Part shown: positions 43,701-56,808 of the stretch, piece after piece | Position numbering within the stretch: position 1 is the stretch's first letter | How the letters are laid out: every line of letters starts with the position of its first letter | Source of the DNA: Bacteroidota bacterium | GTDB lineage: Bacteria; Bacteroidota; Bacteroidia; Chitinophagales; JADJOU01 | NCBI GenBank assembly: GCA_016713645.1 | Contig: JADJOU010000010.1 | Span: 66,802-130,801, forward strand | Direction: 5' to 3' | DNA: 64,000 bases | The notes under the pieces: generated by a model | What the model was told of the DNA's origin: nothing | The model's database searches: none | What the model saw: the letters and a program-made list of their open reading frames with translations, nothing else | Translations under genes and position numbers: made by a program

Positions 43701-46700
43701 AGTAACCGGACCAATAACCCCACAAGAGTACACTGCATTCACCGCAGATTGAACAGAGGTAAAGTTGGTCTGCGTTTGAGGAAGATTTTTATTGATGGTA
43801 AATACACCGCTGAATGGCGTACAGAAATTCGTTGTGAATGTATCATTCGAATTTACTAAGTCAGCATTTGAATTTACATTACCTGTAAATGCTCTGAATA
43901 CATTATTGCCTCCCGCACCAAATGTAAATAGAACGGTGAAAGTCAACTGCAAAGTATCGCAAGCTTGAATTCCGCCAACAGGCAATCCACTTCCCACAGC
44001 AAATGTTTGAGATGTTGCAGTACCGCCATTTACAGCATAATTAGCATCTAATGTAGTAATCGCTGCAGAACCATTATTTCTTACTGTAATTACAATTGTA
44101 TAAGGAGAACCAGGCGTTACCACAGAATTAGCTGGAGATCGCACATAGATTACACTTGCATCATAAGCATTCGTTGTAAATTCATCCGCTCCAATATCTG
44201 GAGTAGATGTTCGTGCTACATTATCAATATCATCTGGTACAATAGACAAGACATTTGCTCCTGCATTTGCAATACATGGAGTAGTCGTGTGAAGATCAGT
44301 CGTGGAGACAAAACTCACTTCTCTATTTAAACCAACACTCTCAAAACTTGCAATCGCAGAGCCGCCTGTTTTAAAGTTATTATAACTTGTCTGCGATGTT
44401 CCATTTGAAGTACCGCAGTATCCAAATGTAGTAGCATTTCTAGAGAAGAAATTGTTATTATTAAACACACATCCAGAAGTTCCTGAAGTTCCAATATTCG
44501 CAACCGCACAAGAGGTCGTTCCATTTCCAGATGCTTGGAAAATATTGTTTTGAACTGTGTTTCCTGTGAGTGAAGTTGTATAATAGAAACAAGCGACATT
44601 TGTACTTAATAAGGTACTCGTCATATTGATGCTATTATGCATAAAGTCAGTATAATTAGATCCGCTACTGAAGTATACACCAAAATTAGTTGATGCAGCG
44701 CCTCCCAATTGAATGAAATTGTTTGAAATCAATCCACGTCCAAAAGAGAAACCATTTGCTCCATAGCTATTCAACATGATTCCATAACAAGTTGTTATTG
44801 CATTTATTCCAACTATTTTATTTTTTGTAATTCTTGGGAATTTAGTATTAGACTGTGTGTAAATACCATAGAAGGTTGAAGCCGGGGCATTCGTAGTAAT
44901 GGTATTACCAGAAATTAAAACCGAATCTTGGAAGTAAGAGTAGATGGCATAGCTATTCGTTTGATTGAACAATACATTATTTACATAAGCATGGTTTGTA
45001 GAAGGAACAGTCGTATTACTCTGCATCATTAAACCGTAACCACCATTTTTAATTGAATCATTAAACATAGTGAAACTTCTATCAGTTGAATTTGATTGAT
45101 AAACACCATATGCGTTTGTATTGATCGGATTTTGAATGACACAATTACTAATACTATCAAAATCAGCTCCATTAGTTATCCATGTTGTATATACAGTTGA
45201 AGCAGTATAACCATTTGCAATCGTCATTCTATCAAATGTGATATAATCTGCACCATTGAATTGCAATGTATATGATCCAGAAGAAACTGGAGTGAAAGTC
45301 AAGGTTGTCAATGAAGGATTGCCAGATGCCGAAGTAAATCGAATGCGCTTCGTCGAACTAGCACCATTGATCGGCGCTATACTTACTTGCTCAGCATATG
45401 TTCCATTGGCTACTACAAAAGTGACATGACCAGAAACTCCGGCGCAATACAAGTCACTAATAGCTGCATTGAAAGTTGCATAATTTCCTCCACCGCCGAT
45501 GGTATAGGTACCAGCCATTGCAGGGCACAATGTCCACTGAGCCGTATCATTAGATGGAGTTATATCAGAAACACCATTTGGATTGGTCGTGAACACTTTC
45601 AAATTAGAAGAACCCGCGGTAAAATTATATGGCGTTGTCAAAGTTAAAGAAATGGTGTCACAAGGAGCCAGTGAGCCTGTCCAAGCTTGGGTGGTCAACG
45701 ATCCCCCATTTACAGTATAATTGATATCAGCTGCAGTTATAGTATTGCCGCCATAATTTTTCAAAGTGACATTGATAGATTGACTGCCAGTAGCCAATGG
45801 GAATGCAGGTGAATTAATAATAAATACCCCTAGATCATTGTTAGGCACCGTATTCATCTCATCGGCGCCTATGTCAGGAGAAGTTACTCTTGTATTTCCA
45901 TCAACATCCACCGTAACAGCTAAATTGGCTCCATTATTACAAGGATTAGTCACATGAATATCAAATGCCGATACATAAGAAGGATTGTTGTTCAAAGAAT
46001 TCAATCCACCTCCTAATGGATAATTTGCCTTATAATTCGCAGCGGTATAATTTACTCCATTAATATGCACGAGATTTGCAGAAGAAGGGTTCCAATAATT
46101 ATTATTATTCACACCCACAACTGCAGAGCTAGGACTAATCCACAATGGCGTCCAGTTAGATGTGCCTGGAATCGTCGTGCTCAACATATTATTGCGCACA
46201 TCATTATTGCTGCCATTCTGAATTTGCATGCCATAATTAGGTCCGCCAGCAGAAAGGATATCGTGATTGATTGTATTGTGGTATAGATTCCAATTAGAAG
46301 CACTATTTAAAAATATTCCAACTGTTGAAAAGTTATAAGTCATTCCATTGAGCAAATTATTGTAACACTGCCCTTGATTGATCGGCCCACCTTGTGTGCT
46401 CACAAAATAAATTCCATATTGACCTGTTCTAAGAATTCTATTTCCATTGACTTCATTGAAATTAGTGCCTAGAGGGTTAACTGAACTCAAATAAATACCA
46501 TAAGCGGTAGTCATACTAGCCCTCGTATTGATTGTGTTGTTATTGAATTTAATCGTTTGCGCGTTTTGAAAAATTACGCCATATTGGTAAGCATTATTCC
46601 ATGTGTTGTTAGTGAAATAATTCACCAAATTGCCATTGTTCAAATAACAATACAATCCATAATAACCAAAATTTATCGAACAAGAATCTATTCGATGATT

Positions 46701-49700
46701 ATTGGCAATGGTGGAAACAGTGCTAATACTAGTAGTACTTCCATTCATTACAATCGCATTAAAACCACTTGATGTAGATGTCGTTCCTGTTCCAGACATA
46801 TCTACAATACAATTATTGAGTCTATTATTGGTTCCATTCATAAAATGCACTGTCCATGCATTTGAAGCACCTGAGCTTCGAATGGTCATATTTCTAAAGG
46901 TAATAAAATTACAATTATTAAACCTCAATACATGGGATAATCCCGAAGAAGTTAAGCCCGTAGCGAATGAAAGAATAACTGAAGATGCATTTCCATTTCC
47001 TCCATCAAAAGTGATGGTATTTGTGGCACTCACACCCACAATCGTTGAAGGTATGGTGATTTGCTCATTATAGGTCGATGGATCTACCAAGAAGATAACA
47101 GGACCTGTAACAACTCCGCAATTCAAAGAAGCAACTGCCGCGGTCAATGTGGTAAAGTTTCCTCCACCGCCTGGTTTGACAGTATAAGTCCCAATTATAC
47201 TTCCTCCAATATTGACTTTGGTGCTATCATTTAAACCATAAGTATCTCCTACCAATGCTGTTTGAGCCATCAATGCATTACAACCTGCAAAAGTGGCCGT
47301 AGTTGCAAAAGTATAAATCACGGAATCATTCGCAGCTAATGATGGAACATAAGTTTCTGTAACCATTGTACCATTTAAACGATATTTCACAGGGAAATTA
47401 GAAACTGCATCCGAACCATAATTTCTAATTCTAATCCTTATCGAATCAGTGCTACCTGCTGTTACCGTTATTGGCCACACAATAGCAGAGACACCCACAT
47501 TGGTCGTTGTTTTTTCATAGGCTCCCATATCTGGAGTAGTTGTGCCCAAAATTGGAACTCTTGGAATATAATCCATGTCATAAGGAAGAGTCGCAATACT
47601 CAAAGTACTATTAAATGTTGTTGCTGCAACTGCAGCCCCCAATTTCAAATTATATGCTGAAGGAAATTGTGGATTTGCACTAATACTTCCAGTACCTCCA
47701 CCGGCTGTAGGGAATGTACCAGCAGCGGCAGTAAATGTACCCGAGGTTGTTTGTATTAAATTTGCGCCAACGGCATTGTAATAAGCATTGTTGCTGCAAG
47801 TAGCAGAAACTGATGCAAATTGAACAGGAATTGCATTTGTTGCTGATGCATTGCCAATGGCAAAGATGTTGTTTCGAACCAATATACTTCCATTTGCTTG
47901 TATATAGAATGCACGATTTCCACTCGTTGAGGGATTATCTACATTGATTGTATTGTGCTGATAGACTGAATTTGTACAAAATCCTACATAGATACCACGT
48001 GATGCTACGCCCGTTCCCAAGAATCGTCCGATAACATTATTATTTACTTGATTTGGAAATGAACCATTGTTTGTATAGAAAGTTCCGAAGTACATTCCAT
48101 ATTGTCGACAATTAAAGATTTTATTATAACTAAAATCACCAAAATCTGGTGTATTAAAATAGAGCGTTTGAACATAAATTCCCGAAGAAGAACTAGGGCC
48201 ATTCACTCTATTATTGATTACATTATACAAACATTTCTGCGTGTGGTAGTCATTAAAAATTCCATAAAAATAAGAACTGTCTATATTGTTGTATCTTGTA
48301 TAAAGTACATTCGTATATAATGGCGATGATGGCATCCTAGTAGAAATACCGTAGTATCCCCCTTTAATATTATTGCTATCAATAATGATATTGCTATTAT
48401 TACTTGATGCAGTTGACATAGAGGTAGTGCTACCATTCAAAACAACCGCCGCTAAATTAGAACCAGTTGCAGTAGCACCAGCTCCTGCTACTTCAATATT
48501 GCAATTTGCAACAATGATATTTTGACAGTTAATTATATTCAATGGCCATCCATTTGTGCCATCTGTAGAGCGAATAGTTAGATTTCTAATATTGATATAA
48601 TTCGAAGCATTCAATCTAAAAGTATGTGGATTTGCAAAAGTGCCTGCAAATGTCAAAATACGCGAACTAGCATTACCTGTTCCTCCATTGAAAGTGATCG
48701 TATTTATTGCTGAAGCGCCAGGTACTTCTCCAATAGTGATTTGTTCAGTATAAGTTCCCGAAGCCACATTAAATGTGACAGGGCCGCTCACACCACCGCA
48801 ATTCAATTGAGCGATAGCAGCTGAAAAGGAAATAAAATCTCCCCCGCCTCCACCATTAATGGAATAAGCACCATTCATCGCAACACACAAAGAGCGATTA
48901 ATCGTATCATTTAATAAATATGAATCTCCAGTTCCATTTGGATTAGAAGTAAATACAGAGAAATTACTAGGACCTGTCACAGTATAAGGCGTTGTAAAAG
49001 TGAAATTCATCGTATCACATGCAGCTAAGCTAAGACCAGTCAATGTCTGTGTTGTCAAAGACCCGCCATTTACCATATAAGAAACAGTCACAGAATTAAT
49101 GGTATTTAATCCATAGTTTTTCAAAGTAACATTAATATTGGTTGAGCCAGCCAAAAGCGGGAATGAAGGAGTATTGAGCTTCAAAACGCCCATATCGTTA
49201 TTAAGTGAAGGTGAAGTCTCATCAGCACCAATATCTGGTATTGTTCCACGAGATTGATTATCAAAGTCTGCTGTTAATCCTAGATTTGTGCCAGTATTGC
49301 AACCATTTAAAGTATGCAAATCTGTGCTATTATTCACAAATCGAGGATTGACATTCATAGAACCCGATCCACCTCCTAAAGGGAAATTTAAGTTGTAATT
49401 TGTACTATTAGAATTGATACTTCCTGTTATTAAATTTGAAGAAGACGCATTGAAATAAATATTATTATTCAAAGCACTTACTGCAGAATTAGGCGTAACG
49501 TAAAAAGGAACCGCTGCCACGATCGTTGGACTGGTAATAGACAGAATATTATTTCTAACATCATTACTACTGCCATTTTGAACGAAGATACAATTGTTCT
49601 GACCTCCTAAAGAGGCAAAATCCAAATTGACACTATTGTGCCAAATATTCCACCTATTTGTGCTATTCACATACATTCCAACATTACCAGATGTATATAC

Positions 49701-52700
49701 AAATCCAGAAATCATATTATTGTAAAGCTGTCCTTGAACAGAACCACTTCCCGAACAAGAACTCATATATATTCCATATTGTCCAATATTGGTGAATTTA
49801 TTGTTATTAATTTCAGAAAACAGCACTCCTGAAGGATTGACACTTTGCATATAGAGTCCAGCAGTAGCAGTATTAATTCCCCTCAAATTCACGACATTAT
49901 TATTAAACTTTACCACATGGGCATTTGAGAAAAATGCGCCATAATAATAAGCGCTGTTTATAGTATTATTTAAGTAATAGAAAGTATTTGTATTTGTAGA
50001 AACATTTGTATAAATTCCATAGTAACCTGCATTTAAAATAGAAGAATCCACTCTATGGTTATTTGCAAAGGTAGAATTCGTACTCATCGAAGTAAGACTG
50101 CCGTTTATGACTACTGGCGCCAAATTGCTATTTCCAGATGTCGCGCCAGCACCGCCGATGTCTAATATAGAATTGGACACTCTGTTACTGGTGCCATTGA
50201 AGAAGTGAGCAGCCCAACCATTAGATACATCCGTAGATCTAATTGTAACATTTCTAAATGTTACAAAACTACAAGCATTGAATCTCAGTACTGCAGGTGC
50301 TGCAGCAGATGTAGGCGCTGTAATAATTACATTGGCACTATTAACTCCATCAAATATTACTGTATTAACGGCTGACGCGCCGAAAACACTTCCTATACTC
50401 AATGCACCATTGTATGTGCGCGCTGCAATAGTAAATCTCACAGGTCCAGTAATTCCACAAGAATTCAAAGAAGCGATTGCATCATTAAAACTTCTGAAGT
50501 TTGAGCCGTCTGTTGCCATGGCTGAATCAATGGTGTAATTTCCGCTGAGAGGTCCACAAATAACTGCTAATAGACTATCATTCGCTGTATATCCATCAGG
50601 CAATCCATTCGGGGCATCCGTCCATGTAAATATTGTATCTATGGTGCCTGCAAAATTATGTTGATTCGCACCCGTGAAGGTAATATTCGTATTACTTCCT
50701 GTCGTTAAAGTTCCTGTCCATGGGAATGTTTTTATCGTACCATTGACACCTACTTTATAGCGCACATTTGCTGCGGTAATTGTAGCTGAGCCATAATTTC
50801 TTATTTGCACGACTACGTTTTGCAATCCCGGTGTGAGCGGCAAAGCAGGACTGATTACTGCAAACGCACCGATATTCTCCGCGGGGATATTGAATTCATC
50901 TGCTCCTATATCAACAGTTCCTGAAGGTGCAAGTGGTCTGACATCTCCATCTATATCAGATGTTATAGATGTATTAATTCCAACATTGCTCAAAGGAGTT
51001 GATATCGTATGCAAATTGGTGCTTGCATTGATAAATAATGGATCAACGCCTCTGCATGACGAGGTATTCACTCCACCGAATGAAGCCGATATCCATGCAT
51101 TTCCTGAAGTACTTGAAGTCGTCATATATACAGAAGATCCTGCAGGATTAGAGATACTATAGATATTATTATTTAAGAAATTTATAAAAGTTGGTCCAGA
51201 AGTATTGCGACTATAGAAAAAAGTACTCGTATTGCCTTTTACAGTAAATGTATTATTTCTATAATCAAGTCCAAAAATTGAATTTGCTGTTGTATTAGAA
51301 AAATAATGCGCATATCCGCTACTACTCATATTATCGATATGAATTGTATTATGCCAAAAATCAACGTATCTATAGGTGGATGGTGCTGAACCAATTTGAA
51401 AATACATACCATATGGATTCGCATTATAGGCTATTCCACCAATCATATTATTGTTGATTTGCGAACGATTGGTACCTGAGCCACCTTGGTGGTTCGTACC
51501 ATTAAAATACATACCCATTTGCCCAAAACGATTGATTTTATTCTTATTGATTTCGAAATTATCAATATTTTGAAATTGCATGGCATACCCATTGGTATTC
51601 GTAGAAAGCATATTGTCCACCGCATTGCCATTGACTTTTGTGTTATTCTGATAAAAATGGTAAATTCCATAATAAGCTTGTCCATTCAAAATATTATTGG
51701 TGATAATATTTCGCAAACAGAAAGTAGTTGAATTTGTGCCAATGGCAGTAATTCCAAAATACCCCCCATTGATTGCATTATTGTTGATAGTATTGGTATT
51801 TCCGTTATTCCCTGCACCAGTTGCATTCGCCGCAATCGTGGAAATCGCAATTCCAGCTGAATTAGAAAATGAAGTAGAAGCCAAAGAAATATTGATGATT
51901 GAATTTTGAACAAAATTACTATCCGAAAGAGAAGTAATATGTACCCCTGTTCCAAAAGATGTTCCCGTATTATTAATCGTCAAACTATCCAAGATAATGC
52001 ACTTCGTAGCTTGTAATCTTATTACATGCTGAGCACTTGAATTCGTCGGCAAGAAAGTAATGGCCTCTCTTGTGGTATTTCCAGATAATCTCACTGTATT
52101 GATAAAATTAGAGCCTGGAACAATTCCATTGAACAATACTTGCTCATTACATGGTCCAGTTCCAGAAGCGATGCGCAAAGTGACAGGTCCATTGATACCG
52201 CAACCATACACGGCATTGATGGCAGATTGTACTGAAGTGAAATTTGTCTGACTTTGAGGCAAGGTCTTATTGATGGTAAATGTTCCACTAAACGGTGTAC
52301 AGAAATTCGTGGTCATTGTATCATTGCTATTGTTCAGATCTGCACCAGTATTTACATTTCCAGTAAATGCCCTAAATATATTATTGCCCCCTGTAAAAGT
52401 ATAGGTCGAAGTAAAATTCAACTGCAACGTATCACAAGGCAAAATATTTAAACCAGTAAAAGTCTCTGAAGTAACAACGCCATTTACACTATAGTTTGCG
52501 TCTAAATCTGTAATAGTGCTAGTTCCCGCATTTCTCACAGTAATGGTAATCGTATAGAGTGAACCAGGAGTAACAACTGCAGTTGCGGGAGAGCGAATAG
52601 CCATAACCATGGCATCAGATGCAAATGAAGGAATTTCATCTGCTCCAATATCTGGTGTGCTCGTGCGCGCTTGGCTATCAATATCTGTCGTCAGACCGAG

Positions 52701-54860
52701 GTTTGTACCATTTAAACATGGATTTGTTACATGCAAATTTGTATTATTATTGATATACCCTGGATTCGTATTCATTGAATTTGCACCAACACCTGTTGGA
52801 TAAGCCGCTAAATAAGTACCCGCAGTAAGTGCTGTTGGAATAGCTGCTAGCGTAGTATTTGATGCATTAAAGTAATTATTATAGTCCACTGCTGATGCAC
52901 AACTTGTCGAAGTAAATCTCATCGGATTTGCATTCACACATGAAATCGCACTAATTGTCAAATGATTATTTCTTATATCGAAACCACTACCCCCATTCAA
53001 ATAAATACAATCCGTATTTCCTGATGTCGCATTAAAATCAATATTAATTGTATTATGCCAAATCTTCCAACTAGAAGACCCTTGATTATAGATAGCCGCA
53101 CTACCATTTGACTTTTTAAATCCAGCAAAGAAATTATTATAAATCTGACCAGATCCAGAACCACCACTAGCTGTAAAAAAAACAATACCATACTGACCTA
53201 TATTATTAAATATATTATTTCTTATTTCATGTGTTCCAGATGCATTGCAATTAAAATATTGTAATCCAATATTTGTGGCATTTGAAGCTCTCAAATTGAT
53301 TACATTATTATTGAATTTAATCGTATGTGAATTATTGAAATAACCAGCATATTGATATGAATTATTCAAAACATTGTATAAGAAACTATAGGTTACAGCT
53401 GATCCTGCAATAGTATATATATTGTAATATCCTGCATTAAAAGTGCTACTATCCACAATATGTCCATTTCCAGAAGAATTGGCTCCAGTGATAGAGGCAT
53501 ACGAACCATTGATAACTACACCGGCTAAATTGGCTGAAGAAGAAGTAGCTCCTGCACCAGCGATATCTAAGATACATTTATTGATTTTATTATTCAATCC
53601 ATTGTATAAATGTACAGCCCATCCATCACTTGTTCCCGTTGTTCGAATGGTAAAATTCTTAAACGTTACATAACTGCAAGCATTCAACCTAAGTACTGCA
53701 GGATTAACTGCTGTTGTCAAATTGGTGAGAATTCTCGTGGCGCTGTTGACACCATTTAAAGTGATGGTATTGGTCGCCGATGCACCTGGAATAGCGGGTA
53801 AATCAATGACACCCGTATAAGTTCCAGCAGCCACGGTAAAAGTCACTGGCCCCGACACCCCGCAGGTAATTAAATTGCTATCTGCAATATTGAAATTGAT
53901 AAAGTTCGTCGGTCCGCTTCCCGCTGGATCGATAGTATAATTTCCACTTAAAGGTCCTGAACAATATACCGTAAATGAGCGACAAGCCGTATCATTGGCA
54001 GGTGTTACCGAACCTGAACCATTGGCATTATTGGCCCATGCTTTCATGGAGAAACTTCCTGTCGAAGCAATATTTAAAGGAGTTGTAAAAGTGGCAATAT
54101 ATGTCTGACCGCTCGCTATACTCAATCCTGTCAAAGATTCACTTACAGGAGCATTAGCACCCAATTGATAGCCAATATCTGCCGTCGTGATGGTTGTATT
54201 CGATAGATTTAAAAAACGAACGGCTACTGTATTATTTCCTGTTAAGAAAAATCCAGGATTGGGAATACCAGCGACTGAGACATCCATCGTTCCTGAAGGT
54301 ACAATCAAAGTATAATCTTCTACTTCCGCTGAATATGTCAATGGACCGCAAGGCGCTGGAACAGCTACCCCTTGAAAGTCAGATGCAAAACGAATTCTAT
54401 ATACGCCTGCTGACAATGTAGGCAATACAAAAGTACCAGAAACAATATTTCCGATACCAGATGTTGGAACATTCAACAAATTCAAAACCAATTCAGATCC
54501 TGATGTGTTAAAAGTACCATCATTATTATAATCTATAAACATTCTAATATTAGAAGCATTTCCCGAAGGTCCTCGCACTGAATAATTCACCGTGCCTCCT
54601 GAAGGCGCATTCAACACCTGGCTCGTATAATCAAAGTAAATGGGTGAGCCAGAGCCCGCAGCAGTGTTATTATTAATTTGACTTGGAATAGCTGTTGTAT
54701 TCAAGGTGACATTCTGCATACCCATTCCATAGCTAGCTACATTACTTGCCGTAATATTGGTACAATAGGAAGGTCCGCCAGAATAGCACTGCGAAAACAC
54801 TGTACTTGCTCCAAAAAGCGAAATAAACAATAAGGTTGTTTGTAGGAAAAACTTTTGCAT
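36204..54860 (-). CDS. Giant T9SS-secreted beta-helix protein, ten modules (about 6,200 aa; frameshifted)
   Basis: The ATG at 54860 gives MQKFFLQTTLLFISLFG and a signal peptide ending near VFSQ; 14 upstream in-frame residues are rejected. A GEVED-like N-terminal domain (FIDYNNDGTFNTSGSELVL, SAEVEDYTLIV) is followed by ten modules of about 560 residues. Each has a cap (SGNYTIDPAGSGPTNF, CGVSGPVTF), a right-handed parallel beta-helix rich in Asn (HNTI, NNNI patterns), a DIGADE motif and a CARDB-like domain. The end is LPVTWLSFDAKANGND and a type A sorting domain (SVSPNPFNTNVSADFTLL, GVYFLKIQTKDN). Four fragments are separated by frameshifts near 43070 (A run), 42165 (dinucleotide) and 40885. 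A surface adhesin or glycan-binding role is inferred; no catalytic motif is evident. Confidence 0.87.
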
Positions 54861-55244
54861 ATAAGTTAATTTAATGGTTAAATTAACTTCTCGAAAAAAC
54901 AATATTGAAATATTTCAATAATTAGCGCCTAACGGCGTTTGAAGGCAAAAAAGTTTGAAGTAAAGTTATATCTCGATAGTATTTCTTTTTAGAAGTCTTA
55001 ACAAATCTACTAAAGTTTGAAACCAAAGTCAATTTAATTGCGCAATAATATTCACAGTTTATCCACATTATTTCAAAATTCAATAAGGAAAGCCATTTCG
55101 ATGAAATCATTGCCATCAAAAGATTTTCAATTCATTTCATTTTTGACAATAACAGCTTTTCCACAGTAAGCTTTGAATTCCATTGTTAAACACTAAACTA
55201 TTTTTGCCATTATAGTTTTATTCATAATTCAATTGAATTAATAA
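54861..55244. other. Intergenic region between the two beta-helix genes
   Basis: No gene was seen. On the minus strand TAGATTTG at 55002-55009 fits the TAnnTTTG box and could start the upstream leader of the gene at 54860. Its nearest TTTG lies only 14 bp further upstream, so spacing is poor and the call is weak. Confidence 0.4.
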
Positions 55245-56808
55245 AAAAGCGCTTGCTGGATATCCAACAAGCGCTTTTACTATCCACTCCACCCCTTTCG
55301 GGTATGATTGTTTAGTTTTTGATCAATTTGTAGACAAATTGGTTGTCTTTCGTCTGAATCTTCAAGAAGTAAACCCCTGCAGCAAACTCCTCCGTATTCA
55401 TGCTGTAGTTATTATCGCCTTTCTGACCATTCATCTGCTCTATTTTGACTACTTGACCGCTGATATTGGTCAAGATCAAACTCACACGGTCTTCTGCCAA
55501 TAAAGTGAAATCAGCTGATACATTGGTATTGAATGGATTTGGACTCACCGAGTGAACGATGATGCCATCTTTGCCTTTGAATTGAACTACGCGAATCTTA
55601 GAGTATTCGAATTGACCATCCAAGTCGTTTTGCTTCAATCGATAGTAGATCTTATCCGCATTCAAGCTCGCTGCATCTTTATCGATAAATGAATACGTGT
55701 TAATCACGCTCGAATTGCCCGCTGCTTTTACTTTGCCTACAGAAACAAACTCTTTGCCATCCACACTTCGCTCGATGTCGAAATCTTTGCTATTGCGCTC
55801 ACTCGCTGTTGCCCAATCCAAGTTCGCATCATTGCCATTTGCTTTTGCATCGAATGACAACCATGTCACTGGCAAGAATGCCGGGATAACATTTGGTATG
55901 AATACCGGATTGAATTGTGAGAAGTGGTTGGTGCGATATTGCAAGTATTTATCAACTCCGTAATTATTCACATTCATTACATACAAGAAATGAGAAGAAT
56001 CATTCACCGTCGGTGTCGTCAATGGAACCAAAGTACTTGTAGCTGCTGGCTCATGGAAGCGATGCATCTTCATATAGTATTGATTCAAGGTTACGCCGAA
56101 TGTTAAGGCAGTATCTGCCAACAATTGCCACTCGCTCTGCTTGCAATAGAATCGCAAACTCACGTGTGTGCCTGATGCTGGTTGAGTCGTCGGGTTGATA
56201 TAGAGATTTCTATCCAAGAAGTAAGAGAGATATTTAAATCCATCTGTACTATTCAAAATACTATCTTTTCTCAATCCTGCTGTATTCAATCGAAGTCCCC
56301 AACATGTTGGTCCGAGGTTATTGCCCTCAGGGTTGATAGAGAATACCAGTTTACCGAATGTATCGGTCACATCAATCCAGCTTGTACCTGAGATATTGAT
56401 ACATGAACTCGAGGCAATATAATCACCAGCAGTTGTTCTAATCACGGCTGTATCATCTGCTCCGATATCGAAGCTGTTGGTCAAACGCTTCACCCCCGTC
56501 GATATCATCTGTAAAGAATGCAGAGAGCAATTTACCTCTACCTTCCAAACCAGAACTCGGCAAGATATGCAAGTCTGTATTCGTTTTGTATTGAGGATTG
56601 AATGCATTTGAATTCGAATCACTCATCGGTGCACTCGGTTTGATGGCGCCTTTGATTGTTGAAATTGTGTAATTAGTTCCTTGCAAATTCAAGAGGTTTT
56701 CACTTGCCGAACCACTACCTTGGTAATAATTATTGAAGTTGCACTCTCCTATCATCGCTCTTGCTGTGGTGATATTTGTACCACCGACGAATAAACTAAT
56801 ATAGGCTG
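55243..56808 (-). repeat. Duplicated 3' end, copy 2 (pairs with 36135-37700)
   Basis: This copy covers the terminator, sorting domain and part of the last module. It has an extra C in the run near 56497 relative to copy 1, which breaks its reading frame. Confidence 0.9.
55245..55278 (-). terminator. Terminator of the second beta-helix gene
   Basis: Arms AAAAGCGCTTG and CAAGCGCTTTT around CTGGATATCCAA, 34 bp after the stop at 55312. It is a copy of the hairpin at 36137-36170. Confidence 0.85.
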